Shown here: piece by piece, positions 1 through 7,395 of the stretch
Layout: the number at the start of each line of letters is the position of its first letter
Numbering within the stretch: position 1 is the stretch's first letter
The notes under the pieces: model-generated
Databases searched by the model: none
Seen by the model: only the letters and a program-made list of their open reading frames with translations
What the model was told of the DNA's origin: nothing
Translations under genes and position numbers: made by a program
DNA from: Hemicentrotus pulcherrimus
Lineage: Eukaryota; Echinodermata; Echinoidea; Camarodonta; Strongylocentrotidae
DNA: 16,763 nucleotides
NCBI GenBank assembly: GCA_003118195.1
Contig: BEXV01001882.1
Span: 62,600 to 79,362, forward strand
Direction: 5' to 3'

Positions 1-397
1 CCCCCCCCCCCCCTTCGTACGCGCCTGAGTGAATATATATACCCTTGATATATATATATTTGTAATACTACATACCATTGGAGTTTATCTTGGCAAACAC
101 GAGGAATTGTGTCGGTACCACGATACATTTTTTGGTCTTTGTGTTCATTCATGCTTCAACGATACTTTACAATACTCCGTCATGCAGGCGATACGGCTAT
201 ATTTGACCGAATCATCGTCTGCATGGAAATGTGATAGTGTGTTGCTGCTGCATATGCTGTGGTCATAGTGCCCAATTTTCAAAGGGCAAAATATTATATA
301 CAGCTATGCGTGCTGCCATACTATCAAAGTCTTCTGCAAGTGTTGTTTGGCGAGCAGGTGTCACAAAATCACACTTTCACTTAACTGCCGTGCTAGC
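1..397. other. No gene recognised; C-tract at left edge
   Basis: The window opens with a run of 13 C. The rest is AT-rich sequence with no motif I can assign. The extreme 3' part of the neighbouring histone H4 relic may extend to about position 370, but the match becomes too weak to call. A short ORF at 29-268 has no recognisable features and is probably chance. Confidence 0.5.
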
Positions 398-764
<367 letters not shown>

Positions 765-909
765 GATGCAGCGAGTTGTGTGTGATCCTGTAGACTGGAT
801 ATTCATTCAATAAATGTATTAAATGCACTTCTTCAACACTTTTTCAACAGAAAATAACACAGATTCATTATCAGCTGACATTAGATGGAATGATTAAGGC
901 AGGGTAAAT

Positions 910-972
910 GAAGTTTCTAATTGGAGGTTGGCGTACAGTGATGTCTTTTTCAAGTGTATGGTGACGGTGTAA
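910..972 (+). pseudogene. Decayed partial copy of transporter exon 1
   Basis: Read in frame from 910, this stretch gives EVSNWRLAYSDVFFKC and ends at a TAA at 970-972. The true exon 1 reads EVSNWNWGYVIVLCKA at 1133-1180, and the DNA of the first 17 bases is nearly identical. The similarity seems to continue upstream: cttcttcaacactttttcaacagaaa-like sequence near 825-850 has a weaker counterpart near 1036-1065. I infer a local duplication of the 5' part of exon 1 and its leader, about 220 bp apart. The copy lost the aromatic/glycine motif and quickly meets a stop. Confidence 0.55.
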
Positions 973-1111
973 GGCGCCAGTAGCGCAAAACCATTTTCAA
1001 GAAAGATTAGGCTAGTGCAGCTAGGCCTACCAAGGGCACTACTTCAGCGTTGTTCAACAGAAACGTAAATAATTTATTACACTTTCTTCAACAATAACTG
1101 GTGTCAGAGAT

Positions 1112-1316
1112 ATGGAGTCTCCCAGAGGAAAAGAAGTTTCTAATTGGAATTGGGGCTATGTCATTGTCCTCTGCAAGGCCATAATGATGTTCTTTGAGTC
1201 GGGCATCGCCAAGTCTTTCGGCGTGCTCATCCCCGAGATCGTCGACCGTCTCGATGCCATTTATGCCAGTGTCGGATTGGTTTGTAACTTGCCTAGTACG
1301 ATCATGATGTTATCGG
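1112..1316 (+). CDS. SLC16/MCT-like transporter, first coding exon
   Basis: Monocarboxylate transporters (SLC16, MFS fold, 12 membrane helices) move lactate, pyruvate and other small solutes across the plasma membrane. This exon encodes 68 residues plus one base of a glycine codon (phase 1), ending at a good donor, G|GTAAGT, at 1317. The protein starts MESPRGKEVSNWNWGYVIVL. W-N-W-G followed by a long TM1 and KSFGVLIPEI matches the SLC16 signature region (usual form DGGWGWVV...SFGVFF). The segment YASVGLVCNLPSTIMMLSG is the start of TM2. The ATG at 1112 is chosen because it gives the usual short cytoplasmic N-terminus. The exon joins the next visible exon in frame, but the family's TM2-TM3 segment is then missing. 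No promoter motif is obvious. Confidence 0.8.
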
Positions 1317-1336
1317 GTAAGTTATTTTCAATGAAA

Positions 1337-1511
1337 TGTTATAATTATAATTACCACAGCAATTGCCAGGCACCCCTTTATACAATTGGGTGGAGAGTGG
1401 CAAAATGTCGGTTAATATCTTGCCAAGATAGTGCCGAGATGGGATTCGAACCCTCAACTGTTGGATTGAAAGGCAAGTGGATGAACCACTATATCAAGAT
1501 GCGTTCATTGA
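1337..1511 (-). mobile_element. tRNA-derived SINE
   Basis: On the minus strand a box B (GGGTTCGAATCCC, reverse complement at 1441-1453) lies about 40 bp downstream of a box A-like motif (ATATAGTGGTTCATCCA, about 1480-1497). This is the spacing of an RNA polymerase III tRNA promoter. The body then runs through a non-tRNA segment to an AT-rich tail (taattataattataac) near 1337. It is a retroposed SINE rather than a tRNA gene, since no complete cloverleaf can be folded. It sits about 20 bp inside the first intron of the transporter, antisense to it. Confidence 0.7.
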
Positions 1512-1530
1512 GATTTGAGGACTAGCATAA

Positions 1531-1965
1531 CCAGGGGCGTAGTTAAGAGCAGGCCAACTTTTGCATCTATGCCCAATGTTGTTGCTATTTATAGTCATCA
1601 TTTTCATGGTTTTATGGTATTGATTATAAGCATTGCCTTACGCAATGAGTGTTCGTATTCAAATTTTAAAGGTGCCCTTTTTAAATTCTGTAATAATGTT
1701 TTTTACATCTTTGATTAGTGCCCCTTTTATTTTGGACGTGCCCCTTATCCTTCCAATGAATGCCATTTTTCTTCTGATAATTGCCCCCTTTCCGGTCTCA
1801 TAAGTGCCTTTTTTATCTATGGGAATGCCCCTTATTAAGTGCGAGAAATACCCTATTTTAACCTCTGGTAATTCGCCTTTTTACTTTTAATTGTGCTCCT
1901 TTTTTCTTTCTAATACGTGTACTTTTCCCTTTGGATATGCGCCCCGTTTTCCCTGCACCATAAAA
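1531..1965 (+). repeat. Degenerate ~22-bp tandem tract, (TGCCCCTTTT)-type
   Basis: From about 1668 to 1960 a core close to GTGCCCCTTTT recurs roughly every 20-25 bp, about twelve times with heavy variation (for example at 1719, 1739, 1781, 1825, 1892). Just upstream, CAGGGGCGTAGTTAAG at 1532 resembles the terminal sequence of hAT-type elements in invertebrates. I infer that the tract is the inside of a non-autonomous DNA element whose other end may lie near 2690-2750, where related GGGGGGCACC and GGGCAC words appear. The element's borders are not proven. Confidence 0.45.
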
Positions 1966-2385
1966 TGTGTTCCTAATTTAAAGCAACTAAGACTAAGAGC
2001 AACGTTTTTTCTAAGTTTCACCGAAAGCTCGCTCGATACTATCGCTCGCATTTAATAATTTGATATAACTATTCTTGATAAAGATCTTTACAGTCTTTCA
2101 TGATTAGATTGTGCTTAAAACCCCATCAGGATTGTTTTTCCATATTTGTAAGATGTAATTTTTCGCACTGCGGCCTCGTATATCTTCTTTTTTTTGCTCG
2201 CTCGCTTCTCTCGCTCGGAAATAAATATTCAGACCATCACACCCATCTGCAACGTGTTAAGCGTATCTTGGACCACGTAAAGAGAGAATCAAACATGGAC
2301 ATCAGCCCTGATGATGTAACCACAATGTAGGGGTTTATACCAATGTCTAACAATGGTTTATAGTTGTCGCTTTGAGGTTTCCCTT
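1966..2385. other. Intronic AT-rich sequence, no gene
   Basis: This part of the first intron contains short CGCTCGCTC-like runs near 2030 and 2198-2218. A short ORF (about 2100-2330, plus) has no recognisable domain. Nothing supports a gene or an RNA here. It may belong to the same decayed mobile element as the flanking repeats. Confidence 0.4.
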
Positions 2386-2745
2386 TATAGGTGCTCCTTT
2401 TCCCCCAGAAAATGCTCATGAAAATGATCTGAGTGGAGGCCGATATGGTTTAGTTTAATAACTGACTTGAGGAAGTTGAGGTGCCGTATTAAATATTACG
2501 AAATTTAAGTCTCTGTTAAGTAGGCTTATGCGTAAAGCCTACTTAACAGAGACTTAAATTTCGTAATATTTAATACGGCACCTGAAGTCAGTTAACTAAA
2601 GCATATTGGCCTCCACTCAGATCATTTTCATGAGCATTTACCATGATTCACTATGCATACGGCCTATACCATGGGCGGTGGAGTGTATTTCAAAGGGGGG
2701 CACCAACAAAGTAGGGCACTTTCTGGGGGAAAAGGAGCACCTATA
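2386..2745. mobile_element. Nested inverted-repeat (fold-back) element
   Basis: The outer ends, 2386-2411 and 2720-2745, are a perfect 26-bp inverted repeat (TATAGGTGCTCCTTTTCCCC and on). Inside, 2410-2527 and 2535-2639 form a second, much longer inverted repeat. Its arms are about 105-118 bp, nearly identical apart from a ~10-base extra stretch in the left arm, with only a 7-base loop (ATGCGTA). No coding sequence is present. It is best described as a non-autonomous fold-back transposon. The superfamily is not identifiable. Confidence 0.75.
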
Positions 2746-2803
2746 ATGCCAATCATGCCTTTTCCCACTTTTCGAAAAGTGGGAAAAGGCATGATTGGCA
2801 TTA
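2744..2803. repeat. 60-bp perfect palindrome
   Basis: The sequence 2744-2803 is its own reverse complement across all 60 bp, centred on TTCGAA with no spacer. The arm reads TAATGCCAATCATGCC and on to the centre. It abuts, and overlaps by two bases, the outer end of the fold-back element to its left. A spacerless palindrome of this size can form a cruciform and is prone to deletion. Confidence 0.9.
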
Positions 2804-3236
2804 ATTAATATGGGTTTGTTGGTTTTACATACCTACACCCCATGTTTCAGGTATCAATGAGCATTTAATTAAGCCGATCGTGCGAGTTCATAACTATTAT
2901 ATAGTGGCACAATACTTGTGTTTTAAACTATTGACCAATGACATATTATGACTGTCGTTCTATATACGCTTAGATCAAAGTTCGAGACAATTTTACTATG
3001 GGATTTCAGATTATAAGGCTTTTTTTCTGTCTGTGGATGCATCTGATATGTCTTCTCCTTCAGTTTCCTTCAGGACAGCAGGAAGCTATGTTCTATTTTG
3101 TTTAATGCGTCTTTAATCTTTATCATGTTTATGTTTTTAAATATCTTTTTTCGAACATTTTGTTGTATCTTTGACTTCCTTTTTTTTCAATTTCGGAATC
3201 TGTTGTTCTAATGTCTCCGATCACAGTGTTAAACGT
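2804..3236. other. Intronic AT-rich sequence, no gene
   Basis: No coding segment, repeat or RNA gene was recognised. There are T-rich stretches near 3010-3190. An acceptor-like cttccttcag at 3060-3074 is followed by a short open run that meets TAA within a dozen codons, so I do not call it an exon. Confidence 0.5.
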
Positions 3237-3311
3237 ATATAAACAGTAGGCTTGTGGTTGCACCATGTGAGAGAGGGGAGGGATTGGGGAGTCTTGAAAA
3301 AGACTGTTGGT
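3237..3311. repeat. Short dispersed repeat with GAAA-capped hairpin, copy A
   Basis: Starting at ACAGTAGGCTT, this ~65-bp segment shares GGTTGCACCATGTGAGAGAG, then GGGAGG and GGGAGTCYTGAAAARGAC, with a second copy at 4146-4208. It contains a six-base-pair stem AGTCTT/AAGACT with a GAAA loop. Read on the minus strand, the same bases give a UUUC loop and resemble a histone mRNA 3' stem-loop. A TATATAA lies directly in front (3237-3243). Confidence 0.6.
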
Positions 3312-3810
3312 TATCTTTCTTAGCTTATAGTTCTAAGGAGAACTATATAGCGTCGGTTGGAGAGGATGGGTAGTAAGAGTGGCTCGACGTTTCAAACAGG
3401 TTGACTATCCGTCACCAGGAATATATAGCTCTACAAAACAAATATGCCACAGACTTTTTAAAAATGTGAGAGGAAGAGATGCTACGTCACTCGCTTGAAT
3501 TATATATTAATAAACAGAAATTTAGTTTTCACCTATACAATGTACTCATAAACATAAAGGGTCAACGTTATATTTTCTAATCTTTAGCAAGTGTCTCATT
3601 TGGGTATTTAAAAATATTGCTTCAGAACAAGATATACGTCATTGAGCAAAAATATAGTGACCTGCTAGTGTCACAGGTCTCAAAATATGCCAATCTGACC
3701 GTAATTAAATGCATAAAACCCACGAGCTTCCAGAGGCTTTGACCCCTGGACCCCACGCCAATTGATAACACCAGAAAAACAATTTTGATGCACTGAACCC
3801 CAAAGAACTA
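3312..3810. other. Intronic sequence with a small hairpin, no gene
   Basis: A TATAGTTCT-AAGG-AGAACTATA hairpin sits at about 3327-3348. The remainder is AT-rich and shows no coding signal on either strand. I looked specifically for a histone coding end on the minus strand next to the stem-loop at 3295-3310 and found none. Confidence 0.5.
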
Positions 3811-3940
3811 TTTCTTCTTCTGCTGCTACTACTTCTTCTCCTTTTTCTGTTTCTTCTCCTTCTCCTTCTCCTTCTTTTCTTCTTCTTCTTCTTCTTCTTC
3901 TTCTTCTTCTTCTTCTCCTTCTTCTTCTCCTTTTGCCTTT
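3811..3940. repeat. Polypyrimidine (TTC)n microsatellite
   Basis: About 130 bp of CTT/TTC triplets on the plus strand, nearly uninterrupted in 3875-3920 and with CTC and CTG variants at the edges. Open frames on the minus strand (runs of Arg or Glu) are by-products of the triplet repeat, not genes. A long purine/pyrimidine mirror tract of this kind can form triplex DNA. Confidence 0.95.
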
Positions 3941-4063
3941 TCTGTGAAAGTGCATCCTACATTGCTGAAGATCAACACTCTGCAGAATAAACGCATGTAG
4001 TCAGTATGGCACAAACAGACCTAGCTCAGAAAGATCTAAATTACTGCCCTTTTCGTTTTAGCT

Positions 4064-4672
4064 AGGACTCCTGGGCTACCCTCAGATTCGTTCCTTTTTA
4101 AACCTTAATTGTTGTATAATTGCGCAAAATGCAATGGAACGTATACAGTAGGCTTACGGTTGCACCATGTGAGAGAGGGGAGGATTTGGGAGTCCTGAAA
4201 AGGACAATAGAACGTATTGGAGTATGACATCGGAAAGGTCGCTTCTCCTCTGCACCGGTCAATTGCTGAATCCTTTCATTGTACAATTATATTTGTTAAT
4301 GCAAACGTTTTTTGACTACATCTTATGAACCCCTATAACTTCACGCCGCGTTGACCGGTCACCTTTATTATATCAGGAGCAAAAGTATAAAACTTGTTAT
4401 TGGAAATAACAGAATTCTGTGCTTCCCTCAGATTCGATCCTTTCTAAACCTTATTGTTGAATAATTTGTTTAATTGTGCGAAACACAATAGAACGTATTT
4501 GGTGGAGTGTGACCTCGGAAAGGTCGCTTCCCCTCTGCACAGGACCAATTTCCATAGATCGCTTTATTGCACAATAATTTGTCTTGTTAAAACCCAAGTA
4601 ATTTTTTATACTATCTTGTGAACCCCTGGGCCCTGTTGATCGGTCACCTTTATAATAGGAGCAAAAGTGTTA
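4064..4672. repeat. Diverged tandem duplication, two copies
   Basis: Copy 1 (about 4064-4400) and copy 2 (about 4411-4672) share the order CCCTCAGATTCG, YCTTTYTAAACCTTA, CAATAGAACGTATT, CGGAAAGGTCGCTTC, CCTCTGCAC, ATCTTRTGAACCCCT, GGTCACCTTTAT and AGGAGCAAAAGT. Copy 1 is longer because it carries an extra ~62-bp segment plus a repeated flank (see 4146-4208). No coding capacity is visible. Function is unknown; it may be an old mobile element. Confidence 0.75.
4146..4208. mobile_element. Short inserted repeat, copy B, flanked by 13-bp direct repeats
   Basis: This ~62-bp segment is present in copy 1 of the surrounding duplication and absent from copy 2. It is flanked by CAATGGAACGTAT on the left and CAATAGAACGTAT on the right, which looks like a target-site duplication. 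The same segment occurs at 3244-3311. It contains the hairpin GTCCT-GAAA-AGGAC. Compared with copy A, one stem pair has changed from T-A to C-G on both sides, so pairing is kept. Boundaries are inferred from the two comparisons. Confidence 0.55.
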
Positions 4673-4769
4673 ATGAGGTGATTAGGAAGAACAGGTCCAG
4701 TGGCGTATGGTGTATAGGTATCTTCGAGGGGGAGGGGCAGGGGGACGCGGCCTAGGCGCCACCTGAAGG

Positions 4770-4993
4770 CACTATGAACATAACGGACAATGAAAGCGGA
4801 AAAAATATACAGTTCCTCAGGTAGACAAAGGAACATCCCTTCACTGCTATTATGTAAAAATGGGTTGAGCAGGTGAATATGCATGTGACACCTGTTCTAC
4901 ACATTTTTACATAATAGCAGTGAAGAGATGTTCCTTTGTCTAAATGAGGAACTGTATATTTTGTCCGCTTTCTTTGTCTGTCATGTTCATAGT
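4770..4993. mobile_element. Hairpin (fold-back) element
   Basis: Arms 4770-4874 and 4889-4993 are inverted copies of each other, roughly 85-90% identical, with a loop of about 14 bases. The arms include CACTATGAACATAACGGACA and ACAAAGGAACATC with their complements. Short ORFs on the minus strand cross both arms and are not genes. I see no terminal motif that assigns a superfamily. Confidence 0.75.
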
Positions 4994-5562
4994 GAGGGGT
5001 GCAAAACACACAAAAGTGAGAATTGCAGGAACCGAACATGAGAGAAAGATAAGACAAACAAAAGGAGGGGGAGATATGATTATAGTAAAATATAATGCGT
5101 CCCCGATATCATAATTAAATCGCATTAGAAATGTGATTTTAAGGGAGTTAAATGCGAAGAATTTCTACAGCACGGTGACCGTCGCTTTGCTTCCTCGCAT
5201 CCAGGATCTCGTAATTCCACGTCCTAATATAGGATACATATTGTGAAATAGTGTGTTTAAAGGGTTCATCAGTCATCGAGAAACTATTGACCCTCGTGCT
5301 AAAATGGACATGATATTGAAAGGGAATTGCACCCTCATAATTATTGAGAGAATGAGAGAAACGAATTAGTGAAGGTTTGAGCGATATCCGTTTCAAAACT
5401 GGATAAGCTAGAAATTTCTGAAGTTGTCATCAATTAAAAACAGATTGGCAACAATATGCTCTGTACATAAAATTTCATAAAATGTCACTTTCTTTAGTTA
5501 TTGATGACGGAATAGATTTGTGTCATACAGGGGTTGTAAAAACATATATTTTCAATAAGTAG
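4994..5562. other. Intronic sequence, no gene
   Basis: No RNA gene, repeat or domain was recognised. Minus-strand open frames at 4940-5125 and 5148-5396 have no recognisable domain and no splice context that ties them to a gene. Confidence 0.45.
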
Positions 5563-5632
5563 TCCTAGAAGGTGGTTGTCCTAGGGGTGGTTGCCCTAGG
5601 GGTTAGTTATCCTAGGGGGTAGTTGACTGGGA
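5563..5632. repeat. Small CCTAGGGG minisatellite
   Basis: Four units of about 16-18 bp share the core CCTAGGGGTGGTTG or a variant (5563, 5580, 5594 and 5610, approximately). The last unit decays into CTGGGAGG. The copy number is low and no function is indicated. Confidence 0.7.
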
Positions 5633-5675
5633 GGGATTCTGGCAAGAAACGCCACAGAGTTGCCATTTCGTGTTT

Positions 5676-6115
5676 GATTCAAGTTTCAAGTTTATTTCAC
5701 ATTTCACAAATAAGAGGAATTCACATAATTGACAAAATTAGAAAATAATACGAAATATACAAAAAGTGTCACATTATATAATGAATTCTTTGAAAAGACG
5801 TCGAAATTAATTGTAATGAATAGAAGGTTATACAGGGTGAAATGTNGAGGCGGCATCAAAAACTGAATAAAGGCTTTTATATGAGGCTGACCTAAAAGTT
5901 GGTAAAACTAGGTAGTTATACCTATTTGAAAATACAAAACACAAAACAAGGTTTGATAATATAATATATAAATAGGATTATCATTCCATTACTTAGAACA
6001 CTGATCAATTCGATATTTCTTTAACTTTGACTTAAAAGAACTTTAGGTTAGGGATGTTTTTAATTTTGCATCGAATTCCACTGCATAGGTCCATTGTAAA
6101 AAAAATATCATTAAA
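5676..6115 (-). mobile_element. 3' end of a degraded LINE (non-LTR retrotransposon)
   Basis: On the minus strand a tail AATAAACTTGAAACTTGAA (5678-5697) contains a polyadenylation signal and CTTGAAA units, which are common at invertebrate LINE 3' ends. Further upstream, 6079-5989 reads as a frameshifted C-terminus of a reverse-transcriptase ORF: WNSMQN, then IKNIPNLKFF, then FKSKLKKYRIDQCSK and a stop. The pattern WNS..P..I......FK..LK.Y is typical of the end of CR1/L2/jockey-type ORF2. Several frameshifts make it inactive. An undetermined base is present at 5846. Confidence 0.6.
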
Positions 6116-6171
6116 AAAAAAAGAGATTATCGGATAGGTTGAGATGGCTAGTGGAAGTCTTTGGCATTCCT

Positions 6172-6336
6172 GGGCCCGGTTGCATAACACTTACAATTGA
6201 TGGTAACTTTTGCCATTACTATTAACTATACCATGGCAAACTCACTCAACAGCCAATCAAAACAAGGTTTCCATGGAAGTTTCCATTAATGGCATAGTTA
6301 AACATCAATGGTAAGTTGTATTCAACGCGGACCTGG
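6172..6336. mobile_element. MITE with GGGCCCGGTTGCATAACA termini
   Basis: The left end GGGCCCGGTTGCATAACACT is matched by an imperfect inverted copy at the right end (ACTTAC..TTGTATTCAACGCGGACC reversed). The arms extend about 65 bp each, including GATGGTAACTTTTGCCATTA against TAATGGCATAGTTAAACATC. It is a palindromic non-autonomous DNA element of about 165 bp. Its GGGCCCG start resembles that of the hairpin element at 481, but the arms are otherwise different. Confidence 0.7.
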
Positions 6337-6463
6337 TATATTGTAAATGAATAAATAATATTACTATTCAAGGTAAATAATTTAGATAAAGACATCCCAT
6401 ATTGAATAGTTCATAATCCGTTTTTTCCTTCTTCAAAGGACATAAAGAAAAGGTCTGTCTATA

Positions 6464-7166
6464 TGCCATTTTCGTAATGTAATCAAGTTTAATGAAATAA
6501 TCTTTGTTAAGTGCCATATTACAAATTATTGCATTCACCTGTTACGAGTAATTGTATTCCACTAGTCAGAATGAGAATCTTGTGTAAATATTAAAGATAA
6601 ACTCCAGTTCTGGTAAAAAAAAAAAAAAATAGTAATAATAATTCTCACAGAATCAAACGAAACTTACACTGAATGTTCAAGATTACAAATAAATGACATG
6701 TGCCAAACAATTTTGGAAGAAAATGTTTACTGGCTGAGTAATGAGCATAAAGAAATCCAGGTAGTAATAGCCCCGACACCATGTGTGTTGTCCCATATAT
6801 AGCTTTCTGTGTACAGTGCTTGTTACTTTACCAAGACTCGATCAAATTAATTATGATTTTGATGACTCCAGAACCTTGCAGTGCACACCAATACTTACAT
6901 GCTACATGTACAACTGTTTATGATCCTCTCCACACCTTTTCTTTCACAATGCAATCGCATTACCAGTACTCAAGTTTATCTTTAAGTGTTGCTATAGGTA
7001 GAACAAACATTATGGCTTTTCCTACCTAACCAACGCGTAATGTATGCGACTCGATCACATTCTGACTATTGAAATGAAATTATTCATAACAGGTAAATAA
7101 AACAATTTGTAGCATGGCACTTAACAAAGATATATGAATTAAATTAGATTACATTACGAAAAGGGT
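6464..7166. repeat. Long inverted repeat flanking a 450-bp spacer
   Basis: The segment 6464-6590 and the reverse complement of 7050-7166 are about 75-80% alike over some 115 bp. They share TTTTCGTAATGTAATC, CTTTGTTAAGTGCCAT, ACAAATT, ACCTGTTA and AGTCAGAATG in order. The spacer holds a poly-A run near 6617 and an 82-codon open frame (6781-7029) without recognisable features. The structure could be an old fold-back transposon or two copies of one repeat in opposite orientation. Confidence 0.65.
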
Positions 7167-7395
7167 CTTTTGACTAGCTGAACCGTGTTTCTTAGGCAGA
7201 GCGAACAATAGTCAAAAGATCAGGCATGTTCGCTAATGTGGAAAATTCCTCATTAACGGAGGAATCCCACTGTCCTCCAAAAACGTCTATTTTTCATAAG
7301 GGGGAAACACTGTTAAGCTTTAAGTAATCTCATTAAGCCTCATTTCAATACGTTGCTGATATAGTTCATCATTTTTATGACTCCCTTCATCACAG

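Noticed and set aside
1441..1500. Possible tRNA gene on the minus strand
   Set aside because: Box A and box B are present, but no acceptor stem or full cloverleaf forms and a non-tRNA body plus AT-rich tail follows. It is a SINE.
3680..4014. Minus-strand open frames rich in Arg or Glu
   Set aside because: They are direct translations of the (TTC)n microsatellite at 3811-3940.
5563..5632. Short tandem units considered as a CRISPR-like array
   Set aside because: The units are contiguous ~17-bp minisatellite repeats without unique spacers, in a eukaryotic intron.
6781..7029. 82-codon plus-strand open frame in the first intron, considered as the missing TM2-TM3 exon
   Set aside because: It lacks the glycine-rich R-[FY]-G-C-type pattern of the family and has no suitable acceptor and donor in phase 1.
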